A DNA stretch of 8,349 nucleotides from CAZQCI01 sp964592255. GTDB taxonomy: Bacteria; UBA10199; SBBF01. The stretch lies in the NCBI GenBank assembly GCA_964592255.1, contig CAZQCI010000096.1, forward strand, positions 1-8,349. Direction: 5' to 3'. Position 1 is the first letter of the stretch; the number at the start of each line of letters is the position of its first letter. Positions 1-6,553 of the stretch are shown here, piece after piece. The notes below the pieces were generated by a model, which worked only from the letters and a program-made list of their open reading frames with translations, was not told the DNA's origin and made no database searches. Position numbers and translations under genes: made by a program.

Positions 1-1
1 A

Positions 2-754
2 GTGACTCCTGGAAAAGGAGGAACTTCTTTTGAAAGTATTCCTATTTTCAATACTGTAGCTGAAGCTAAAAAACAAACAGGCGCAAATGCATCTGTGATT
101 TATGTTCCTCCTCCGTTTGCGGCGGAAGCCATTTTGGAAGCTGTTGCGGCCGAGCTTGATTTGGTTGTCTGCATTACCGAAGGAATTCCTGTCCTCGACA
201 TGGTAAAGGTGAAACGGGCTATGGTTGGTTCCAAAACCCGTTTGATTGGTCCGAACTGTCCTGGAGTGATTACTCCGGGAGAATGCAAAATCGGGATTAT
301 GCCGGGTTCTATTCACAAGCCTGGTCGTGTTGGTGTTGTCTCTCGTAGCGGAACACTCACCTATGAAGCGGTGTATCAGCTCACTCAACTGGGCATTGGG
401 CAATCCACCTGTATTGGTATTGGTGGAGATCCCGTGAATGGAACTAATTTTATCGATTGCCTTACTCTCTTTAACAACGATCCAGATACCGATGCCATTG
501 TGATGATTGGTGAAATCGGTGGTACGGCCGAGGAAGAAGCGGCCGCATTCATCAAGTCTTCTGTAAAAAAACCAGTAGTGGGTTTTATTGCTGGTCAAGC
601 CGCTCCTCCGGGACGTCGTATGGGTCATGCCGGTGCCATTATTTCTGGAGGCAAAGGAACAGCCAAGGATAAGTTTGCCGCTCTGGAAGCTGCCGGTGTT
701 AAAGTGGCTTATAGTCCTGCCGATATTGGAGCCACCCTCAAAAAATGTTTGTAA
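2..754 (+). CDS. sucD: Succinyl-CoA ligase (ADP/GDP-forming) alpha subunit, 5'-truncated by window edge
   Basis: This is the alpha subunit of succinyl-CoA synthetase, which with SucC interconverts succinyl-CoA and succinate with substrate-level NTP formation in the cytoplasmic TCA cycle. The 250 visible residues match SucD end to end: VTPGKGG at the start, the ITEGIP and IGPNCPGVITPGE motifs of the CoA-binding/ligase region, SRSGTLTYEA, GIGGDP, MIGEIGG, and GRRMGHAGAI with the phosphorylated catalytic histidine (His209 of the fragment, codon 626-628). Compared with E. coli SucD (289 aa) about 38 N-terminal residues, holding the start of the Rossmann CoA-binding fold, lie left of the window. 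The GTG at position 2 is therefore an internal valine codon, not a start. The C-terminus is complete (TAA at 752-754). sucC is expected just upstream but is not visible. The reading frame is intact. Confidence 0.97.
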   Translation: MTPGKGGTSFESIPIFNTVAEAKKQTGANASVIYVPPPFAAEAILEAVAAELDLVVCITEGIPVLDMVKVKRAMVGSKTRLIGPNCPGVITPGECKIGIMPGSIHKPGRVGVVSRSGTLTYEAVYQLTQLGIGQSTCIGIGGDPVNGTNFIDCLTLFNNDPDTDAIVMIGEIGGTAEEEAAAFIKSSVKKPVVGFIAGQAAPPGRRMGHAGAIISGGKGTAKDKFAALEAAGVKVAYSPADIGATLKKCL

Positions 755-767
755 GACTGATGAGAAA

Positions 768-773
768 AGGAGG
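768..773 (+). promoter_or_regulatory. Ribosome binding site for the small membrane protein gene
   Basis: A perfect AGGAGG lies 11 nt before the ATG at 785 and 13 nt after the sucD stop codon. It is the main evidence that the short downstream frame is a real translated gene, and it fixes its start. Confidence 0.75.
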
Positions 774-784
774 ATAGTTGGAAT

Positions 785-1084
785 ATGGTCCTCAAACTAT
801 TTCTCTGGGCTCTTAAAATAGGTGGTTGTGCTCTTCTTTATTTCCCTTTTCTGTTGCTGGCTGCTTTTTCACTAGATTCAACACATCCAGGGCCTAACCA
901 AGATAAACAGATTATCATGTTGATGGGTTTGCCGGCTTTGTTTTGGATTATCGCTCTGCTTGCGGATTTAGTTCGTATTTGGCTGAAATCATCTGCTCTG
1001 TTAAAGACCACCATTGCTTTTTATGTTTTTGGCTTTTTGGCCATGTTCTTTTATTTTGTGTTTACATTTTTTTTGTTGAAGTAA
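785..1084 (+). CDS. Small three-helix inner-membrane protein of unknown function
   Basis: I do not recognise this 99-residue protein. It is dominated by three hydrophobic segments, at about residues 6-29, 43-65 and 74-98, and should be an integral inner-membrane protein. The first loop (30-42, containing DSTHPGPNQDK) is the only long polar stretch. A short basic/polar linker (RIWLKSS) separates helices two and three, and the protein ends right after helix three with a single lysine. There is no cleavable signal peptide pattern and no obvious catalytic motif. The start is supported by a perfect AGGAGG. It begins 30 bp after sucD with no terminator visible between them, so it is probably co-transcribed with sucCD, though nothing in the sequence links it to the TCA enzyme functionally. 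Its stop codon is 12 bp from the stop of the convergent regulator gene. That it is a gene is fairly safe; its role is unknown. Confidence 0.72.
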   Translation: MVLKLFLWALKIGGCALLYFPFLLLAAFSLDSTHPGPNQDKQIIMLMGLPALFWIIALLADLVRIWLKSSALLKTTIAFYVFGFLAMFFYFVFTFFLLK

Positions 1085-1096
1085 AGACTGATCTCG

Positions 1097-4000
1097 TCAG
1101 GATGAAGCTCTAGCACTGACTCCCAAACTTTTCATTACCTTATAAAAATACCCTTGAGACACGCCCAACTGCCGGATAGCGGCGTAAGGATGGTTATCGG
1201 CAAATGACAGGGCGGCTTTAAAGATTTTAGGAATGTAATCTCTTAGCGGAGTATTTTTCGTATAAATAAAAGAATCTTGATAAAGCGGATTGTTACGGTT
1301 GTCTAAATCTAACTCCTTTATTTTTTTGTAAAGGGTGGAATGGGAAATGTCTAACATGTCGGCTGTTTGTACTTTTTTAAAGTCATTGGCTTGATAGCTT
1401 TTGGCTAAAATCACGGCTTCGTATTGATTAAATGTTTTGGTGGCGTCGAAAGTATTATGTTCATCAATAGGAATTTTCTTTGCCGAGTTTGTAGAGGGTA
1501 TATTCGCTGAAGCAGAAAGAAAAGTTAGTCCATTCTGCGGATTCTTTTTCAATTCTTGAACAAAGCGATAACTGTCGGGGAGCGAAGAAAGCATCAGTTC
1601 TTCTCCATCACGCAGGGCACAAGCGACGGAAATGAGGTTTTCCAGCTCTCGTACGTTTCCTGGCCAATCATATTGCAGCATGGCTTTTAGGAATAGAGGA
1701 GCCGGTTTGATGGCTTCTTTGATCTTATTTTCTTCTCTAAATTTTTCGATGAAGTGATGTGTCAGTAAGGGGATGTCTTCTTTCCGTTCGGATAATTCTG
1801 GCAGATTGATCTTTAGCTGACAAAGCCGGAAGAATAAATCTTCGCGGAACGTTCCTTGTTTCACCATGTCTTCAATGGATTTATGCGAGGCACAAACAAA
1901 CCGGACATCTACATTGATGGGTTTGGAATCACCGATGCGATGGATTTCTCCTTCTTGCAGGACCCGCAACAGTTTGACTTGAAGGTTCATATCCAAATCG
2001 CCAATTTCATCTAAAAACAAAGTGCCTCCGTTGGCTTCTTCCACTAATCCTTTTTTATCTTTTTGGGCGCCGGTGAAACTTCCTGCTTTGTAACCAAATA
2101 ATTCACTTTCGATCAGGTTGGCTGGTATAGCGCCGCAGTTAATGGCTATAAAACGTTTAGAAGCTCTGGGGAGATTATTGTAATGAAGAGCACGCGCGAT
2201 CAGTTCTTTCCCGGTACCGGAAGCGCCATGTAGGAAGACGGACAGTGTTGTTTCGGTTACTTTATCTAAAATTTTAAACACTTCTTTCATGGGCTTGCTG
2301 CGGGAGATGATGTTGCTGTAAGAGTACCGGGTAATGTAGCCGGAAGTTTCTGTTTTTAGTTGCTCTTTAACTTCCGCCAGTTCTTCGGTTGTTTGAGTAA
2401 GCTTCTCTTGCAGCTTTTCGCGAATTTCTTGGTAACTGGCGATCAATTGAGCATTTTCAAGGGCAATACCGGTTTGATCACAATAGGCTTTAATAAGGCT
2501 AAAATTGATATTTTGAAAAGCCTGCAGCTGGTACCGATTATCTAGATAGAAGACACCCATCATTTTATTTTTGCAACGAATGGGAAGGCACAAGATAGAT
2601 TTTAATTCGTTGATGACAATCGATTCAGCTTCGCCGAAACGTTGATCATTGATGGCATCTCCCACTAAAACAGCTTCGCCAGTCTGAACGGCTTGTCTGG
2701 CTACATGGGTGGAAATTTTAACTAAATCCGGATTAGGTGATGTGTTCACAGAGGCATGAACGACAAATTCTCCCTTATCATCTAAAAGCAATACCAAGCC
2801 TGCTTCAGCCCCTGTGAGTTCCAAAGCATAGTTGAGCACCATTTTGATCAGCTGCTTGGGATCGTGTTCCGAATTGATCAGTTGGTTGATGCGTAAAATA
2901 TTTTCCAAATCCCCGGGTTTAATGTCGGAGGTGGGTGTGTTGGAAAGAGAGTTATATTCCTTTTCTTGTTGATTAGTTGTTTGGAAGATCTCTTTTGTGA
3001 CGTAGTCTTCAAATTTTTTCAATTCCTCCAACTGCTCAAAGCCTTTGGCGAGTGTTTTGGCTTTTTTGAGATATTCTTGGCAAACTAACATTTCACCTTT
3101 TTTGTGGTTGAGCTTGGCTTTTTCGAGAGAAATGCTGAATTCGTAATGGTTAAGGTAAGAATTAGCACGGATAATGGAGCCGGCTTGATTGATCGATTCT
3201 TCCGATTTTGGAAGGTCACCTAATTCTCGATAAATTTCTGCCAATTCAATATAGGCTTGGAAAAGTGTTTCGCGGTGGTAGGCATTTTTGTTGGACAAAT
3301 TTTCCAGCGTATTGATGGTGTAAATTAAATGTGAATAAGAATCGGCATAATTTTTTTGATCGCGATAAATGTTACCGAGATTCAGTGATAAAATGGCAGC
3401 AGTTTGGAAATCCTCCATTTTTCGGGCTAAGGCAAGGGCGCGTCGGTAATAGTCGCTGGCTTTTTCCAAGTCTTTGGCGACGAAATAGAGATTTCCCATG
3501 CCGTTGTAGGAGCGGAGCACTAGATCATGGGCTTCAATTTGCTTAGAGAGCTGTAGTGATTTTTCCAAGAAATGCAGAGCTTGCTTTTGGGCCTCTTCTT
3601 TGGCGGGTCCGGTGGAGAGTAAAAGAATACGATCATAGACTACGCCACTTGTGTAGTAACAACGGGCCAGTAGATAGTTATTTCCGATCGATTCAAAGAA
3701 AGCGGCATCTTTTTCCAACTGACGCAGACTTAAATCGTACTCTGTTTTCATCATCAAAGTATCAGCCAGGCGGTTGTTGGTAATTTTCTTTTTTTCTTCG
3801 TCTGAAAATTCGTTTTCCCATAGCTCATAGTTTTTTAAATAAATTTCTTCTGCTTTGACGATGTCTCCTTGGAAACGTAGTGCATTGGCTAGGTGGTTTT
3901 CTAAAATCATTTTCTGCACTTTTTGAGTCGGGTTAGGGCTTAGTCGATCGAGAGCAGAATGGAAAAGAGCAATGGCTTGGTCGTAGGCTCCCAGCTTTGT

Positions 4001-6109
4001 ATAGAGGTCTCCGATTTTTTCATAAATTTCGATCAATTGATTAGAAGAAGAAAGAAGTGAGGGGTTATAGTCGAAAATATCTTTCAAATGAGTATAGTGT
4101 GTGATGGCTTGTTGGTACTCTCTCCCTCGGATTAAGGCTTCTGCCAATTTTAGTTCTGTTTCAATTTGTAGGTAAAGGTCACGGGATTTGGACCGGTTAA
4201 AAGCTTCTGCAAAAAATTCGGCAGCTTTTATCGGTTTGTCTTCTTCTAATCGGCGGTTTCCGAGAGTGGTTAGAGAGTCGATGGCTTTCAAATCTTCGGT
4301 TCCATAACCTTGGTGGGTTAAACAGGTGTCGCTGGTAAGTGATTCCTGGCTGGTGGCAAGAGAAGCAGCAATCATGTCATGCATTTTTCTTTTTTCATCC
4401 AAAGACAATTTTTCCAAAACAGTTTGCTTGAGTAATAAATTTTTAAAGAAATACCCTTGGTTTTCTTCATAGCGCTCGATGAGATCTTCGCGCGTGAGGG
4501 TGAGTAAGGCTCCTTGTGGTTTGTCAAGGCCGGCTACAGAACGAATATCATTGAGAGTGATGGGAGTATTATAGACGGCCATCCATTCGAGAATTTTTTT
4601 CGATTCCGATGCTAAGTTTTCGTAATGCTTGATGAGTAAATCTTTTAAGCTTCCTGGTACTTGGATTTTATTGAAATCGATTTGAATGTCTTCAAAAGTG
4701 GCGGAGGCCCAACGTCCCATCGAATCGAGGATGAGATTATTTTCCAAAAGAGTTTTGAGTAATTCGGTAACAAAAAGAGGGTTACCGTCGGTACGTTGAA
4801 AAATTTCTTTGACCAATTTTTGAGGTGGATCGGTGAGCCCTGTCACCATAGTCAAATAGTCGGTCACTTCCTGTTCGTTGAAGTTTTGAAGGCTTAAGCG
4901 TTCACAATGGGTCCAGCCGACGGGGGCTTCGTGAGTAGCCCAGACGATGAGAATTTTTTGATTGAAAGCCGTTTGGACTAAAAAGTTGATTTGGTCGGGG
5001 GAAGGGCTTTCATGTTCGTCAATCAAAAGTAGATAAGGAGCTGACGGACGCTCTTCCCGTACTTGTTTCAGGGTGAAAACGGGAACTGAATTGAGTTGTG
5101 AAAAATATTTAAACTCCGAAAGCAGCCGGCTTTTTCCGGAACCGGTTTTGCCTTCCATGATAATGAGGTGAGGGGCGCGTATTTCTCCTTCCGTAAAAAT
5201 CATTTCGAAGAGATTTTTAAAAATTTCATTTTCTTTGCGTCGCCCGATAAGTTTGCCTTTATCTAAAAGATAAGAAAGACGGGTATCGATGGTTTCTATT
5301 TCATAATTCTTATTAGCCAGAAAATTGATGTCACGGATGGCAAAGGAGCCTTGGGCATAACGATTGGAAGGGTCTTTGGCCAAAAGTCGCAAGAGAATAC
5401 GATCCCAGTAAGCTGGGATTTTTGGATTTAATTCCGAAGGTGTTTTGGGGATAAGATTTTTTTGGCGATTTAAAGTTTCTTGTAAGCTTTTGCTGATGAA
5501 AGGATTATCCCGCGTGAAGGCTTTGTAGAGAACGATGCCGAAAGAATAAAGGTCCGCGCGTCCATCCGGTTTATTACCGATAATAACTTCGGGGGCCATG
5601 TAGGCGGGGGTGCCTACTAATTTTCCTCCGGGGGAAAAACTGGCCAAACCAAAGTCGATGATTTTGGCTGTGAGCTTTCCATTTTTGTTTTGGACTAAAA
5701 CGTTTTGAGGCTTAATGTCTAAATGGTAAATGCCTCGGCTATGGAGATAATTGAGCGCTCGTAAGACTTGAATGCTTAAATCTTCTAAAGCATCCAAACT
5801 GATGTTTTCAGTGACTTTGAAAAAGTACTCTCCTTCAAAAAGCTCGCTGGTGAAATAGTATTTATTGACGACAGTATCGAAGCCGAAATCCAAAATGCGG
5901 GCAATGCCAGGATGGTTTAATTCGGAAAGTATGGAAAATTCGTTTTTAAAATTTTGAAGGGCCTCATCTCGAGAGACATTCAGTTGAATGGGTTTAAGAA
6001 ATTTAAGGGCTTTGGGTCCGGCATCATCTTCTACAAGAAGAACATCACCAGAAAACCCACTTCCTAGTTCTTTCACAATCCGATAGCGATTATCGATTTT
6101 GTGGTCCAT
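1097..6109 (-). CDS. Ser/Thr protein kinase - STAND ATPase - TPR - GAF - sigma54 activator - tandem Fis-HTH fusion regulator
   Basis: This is a 1670-residue soluble regulator (numbering from ATG 6109) with no visible membrane segment. Domains in order: Ser/Thr kinase, about 9-265, with glycine loop G16-S-G-F-S-G21, Lys36, likely Glu57, HLD catalytic loop (Asp131, Lys133, Asn136), DFG at 152-154, GTPAYMAPE at 166-174 and Asp186, so all catalytic residues are present. STAND/AAA_16-type ATPase, about 287-590, with Walker A GKTGSGKS (320-327), Walker B LLLIDE (360-365) and the GNPLFVTELL motif. About ten TPR-like helical pairs, 610-1030. GAF, about 1068-1220, then a coiled coil to about 1255. Sigma54-interacting AAA+, about 1262-1500, with GASGTGKE (1295-1302), GSFTGA (1343-1348), FLDE ending at 1368, FREDLFFRL (Arg1422, Arg1428) and WPGNVREL (1482-1489). 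Fis-type HTH, about 1561-1604, and a second one, about 1619-1666. Known family logic suggests that signals sensed by kinase, TPR or GAF drive remodelling of sigma54 RNA polymerase; the signal and targets are unknown. A TTG at 6145 gives a 12-residue longer frame but is less likely (see the promoter and RBS entries). The gene stands alone on this strand. Confidence 0.93.
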   Translation of the reverse strand: MDHKIDNRYRIVKELGSGFSGDVLLVEDDAGPKALKFLKPIQLNVSRDEALQNFKNEFSILSELNHPGIARILDFGFDTVVNKYYFTSELFEGEYFFKVTENISLDALEDLSIQVLRALNYLHSRGIYHLDIKPQNVLVQNKNGKLTAKIIDFGLASFSPGGKLVGTPAYMAPEVIIGNKPDGRADLYSFGIVLYKAFTRDNPFISKSLQETLNRQKNLIPKTPSELNPKIPAYWDRILLRLLAKDPSNRYAQGSFAIRDINFLANKNYEIETIDTRLSYLLDKGKLIGRRKENEIFKNLFEMIFTEGEIRAPHLIIMEGKTGSGKSRLLSEFKYFSQLNSVPVFTLKQVREERPSAPYLLLIDEHESPSPDQINFLVQTAFNQKILIVWATHEAPVGWTHCERLSLQNFNEQEVTDYLTMVTGLTDPPQKLVKEIFQRTDGNPLFVTELLKTLLENNLILDSMGRWASATFEDIQIDFNKIQVPGSLKDLLIKHYENLASESKKILEWMAVYNTPITLNDIRSVAGLDKPQGALLTLTREDLIERYEENQGYFFKNLLLKQTVLEKLSLDEKRKMHDMIAASLATSQESLTSDTCLTHQGYGTEDLKAIDSLTTLGNRRLEEDKPIKAAEFFAEAFNRSKSRDLYLQIETELKLAEALIRGREYQQAITHYTHLKDIFDYNPSLLSSSNQLIEIYEKIGDLYTKLGAYDQAIALFHSALDRLSPNPTQKVQKMILENHLANALRFQGDIVKAEEIYLKNYELWENEFSDEEKKKITNNRLADTLMMKTEYDLSLRQLEKDAAFFESIGNNYLLARCYYTSGVVYDRILLLSTGPAKEEAQKQALHFLEKSLQLSKQIEAHDLVLRSYNGMGNLYFVAKDLEKASDYYRRALALARKMEDFQTAAILSLNLGNIYRDQKNYADSYSHLIYTINTLENLSNKNAYHRETLFQAYIELAEIYRELGDLPKSEESINQAGSIIRANSYLNHYEFSISLEKAKLNHKKGEMLVCQEYLKKAKTLAKGFEQLEELKKFEDYVTKEIFQTTNQQEKEYNSLSNTPTSDIKPGDLENILRINQLINSEHDPKQLIKMVLNYALELTGAEAGLVLLLDDKGEFVVHASVNTSPNPDLVKISTHVARQAVQTGEAVLVGDAINDQRFGEAESIVINELKSILCLPIRCKNKMMGVFYLDNRYQLQAFQNINFSLIKAYCDQTGIALENAQLIASYQEIREKLQEKLTQTTEELAEVKEQLKTETSGYITRYSYSNIISRSKPMKEVFKILDKVTETTLSVFLHGASGTGKELIARALHYNNLPRASKRFIAINCGAIPANLIESELFGYKAGSFTGAQKDKKGLVEEANGGTLFLDEIGDLDMNLQVKLLRVLQEGEIHRIGDSKPINVDVRFVCASHKSIEDMVKQGTFREDLFFRLCQLKINLPELSERKEDIPLLTHHFIEKFREENKIKEAIKPAPLFLKAMLQYDWPGNVRELENLISVACALRDGEELMLSSLPDSYRFVQELKKNPQNGLTFLSASANIPSTNSAKKIPIDEHNTFDATKTFNQYEAVILAKSYQANDFKKVQTADMLDISHSTLYKKIKELDLDNRNNPLYQDSFIYTKNTPLRDYIPKIFKAALSFADNHPYAAIRQLGVSQGYFYKVMKSLGVSARASS

Positions 6110-6120
6110 GAATGATCTGA

Positions 6121-6129
6121 CCTCACCCC
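6121..6129 (-). promoter_or_regulatory. Shine-Dalgarno-like site that selects the ATG start of the fusion regulator
   Basis: On the - strand GGGGTGAGG ends 11 nt before the ATG at 6109-6107. The alternative TTG start at 6145-6143 has only AT-rich sequence upstream and no purine-rich site. The first residues from the ATG (MDHKIDNRYRIVKELGSG) lead directly into the kinase glycine loop, as is usual for N-terminal bacterial kinase domains. Confidence 0.55.
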
Positions 6130-6151
6130 GAAGATTCAGCCTCAATTTTGA

Positions 6152-6181
6152 ATTATAGTCTATTTTTTATAGATTTGTATA
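6152..6181 (-). promoter_or_regulatory. Candidate sigma70-type promoter of the fusion regulator gene
   Basis: On the - strand there is a perfect TATAAT -10 element (6157 to 6152). A weaker -35-like TATACA (6181 to 6176, four of six consensus bases) lies 18 bp upstream. Transcription would start near 6145, giving a 5' leader of about 36 nt to the ATG at 6109. It would put the alternative TTG start at or next to the transcript's first base, a second reason to prefer the ATG. No -24/-12 sigma54 element (GG-N10-GC) is seen here, so the regulator is probably not expressed from a sigma54 promoter. In AT-rich DNA a TATAAT can arise by chance. Confidence 0.45.
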
Positions 6182-6190
6182 TAAAATACA
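6176..6190. repeat. Short palindrome TGTAT-N5-ATACA over the candidate -35 region
   Basis: TGTAT (6176-6180) and ATACA (6186-6190) form a perfect 5-bp inverted repeat with a 5-bp spacer, overlapping the -35 position of the candidate - strand promoter. It has the size and placement of an operator for a dimeric repressor, possibly for autoregulation by an HTH protein. The sequence is short and AT-rich, so chance is a real alternative. Confidence 0.3.
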
Positions 6191-6243
6191 TTTTTAGTGG
6201 AGTTTTTTATCTATATTTCACTGTTCTCACAATTAGAGTGTAT

Positions 6244-6283
6244 TTAAAATAATTTAATAATTTCAATTACTTAATTATTTTAA
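6244..6283. repeat. Perfect 11-bp AT-only inverted repeat
   Basis: TTAAAATAATT (6244-6254) and its exact reverse complement AATTATTTTAA (6273-6283) enclose an 18-bp, almost entirely A/T spacer. There is no T-run or G/C core typical of an intrinsic terminator, so a protein-binding site or DNA-bending element is more likely than an RNA hairpin. Part of the symmetry may be a by-product of extreme AT richness. Confidence 0.4.
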
Positions 6284-6433
6284 TGTGAGTATAGCCAATT
6301 ATATGGCATTCATATTAAATTAACAAAATTTTGTAGAATGATCAGGGTGGAATTTATAAATAAAAATCTGAATACGTTAAAAATGGATCCCGATTCAAAA
6401 AATAGCAATAACTCATCCCTTTTTTTATCTTCC

Positions 6434-6464
6434 AGGGGTTTGACTGAGGCTTTGTTTTACCCCT
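6434..6464 (+). other. G/C-closed inverted repeat of unknown role upstream of rimP
   Basis: AGGGGT (6434-6439) and ACCCCT (6459-6464) form a perfect 6-bp stem with a 19-nt loop. No T-run follows on either strand close enough to make a terminator. It stands out because it is one of the few G/C-rich elements in an otherwise AT-rich intergenic stretch. It could be an operator or part of a short upstream transcript. Confidence 0.3.
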
Positions 6465-6514
6465 ACCGGTATGACAAACTAAAAGCTCAAACTAGTTCAT
6501 GACTTAAAAAACAT

Positions 6515-6543
6515 TTGCCAAGAAAAGGGGCTTTCTATATATA
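6515..6543 (+). promoter_or_regulatory. Candidate promoter of the rimP-nusA operon
   Basis: TTGCCA (6515-6520, five of six -35 consensus bases) is followed after 17 bp by TATATA (6538-6543, four of six). An overlapping TATAGT (6540-6545, five of six) with 19-bp spacing is an alternative -10. Either would start RNA near 6550-6552, just before the terminator/antiterminator segment. It is the best promoter-like sequence on this strand upstream of rimP. Confidence 0.5.
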
Positions 6544-6553
6544 GTTACTACAT

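Noticed and set aside
588..821. A + strand frame overlapping the end of sucD and the start of the membrane-protein gene
   Set aside because: It is out of phase with the conserved SucD active-site region and has no RBS or family match.
3331..3783. Two + strand frames antisense to the TPR region of the regulator
   Set aside because: The - strand frame is continuous and encodes recognisable TPR helices here. The opposite frames are cysteine/arginine-rich without family features.
6295..6325. TGGCAT followed by TTAAA as a possible sigma54 -24/-12 promoter
   Set aside because: The GG-N10-GC rule is not met; the -12 GC is missing.
6331..6360. Promoter-like pair TTGTAG and TATAAA (18-bp spacing) on the + strand
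   Set aside because: The -35 matches poorly and such pairs are expected by chance in AT-rich DNA. The 6515-6543 element is better placed and better matched for rimP.
6383..6502. A 39-codon ATG frame (starting MDPDSKNSNN) on the + strand in the intergenic region
   Set aside because: It has no Shine-Dalgarno site, low complexity at the start and no recognisable family, and it contains the 6434-6464 hairpin. Its length is expected by chance.
6400..6510. Possible tRNA upstream of rimP (as metY in E. coli), prompted by a GCTCAAACTAGTTC-like segment
   Set aside because: No acceptor stem, anticodon arm or properly spaced T-arm can be drawn.
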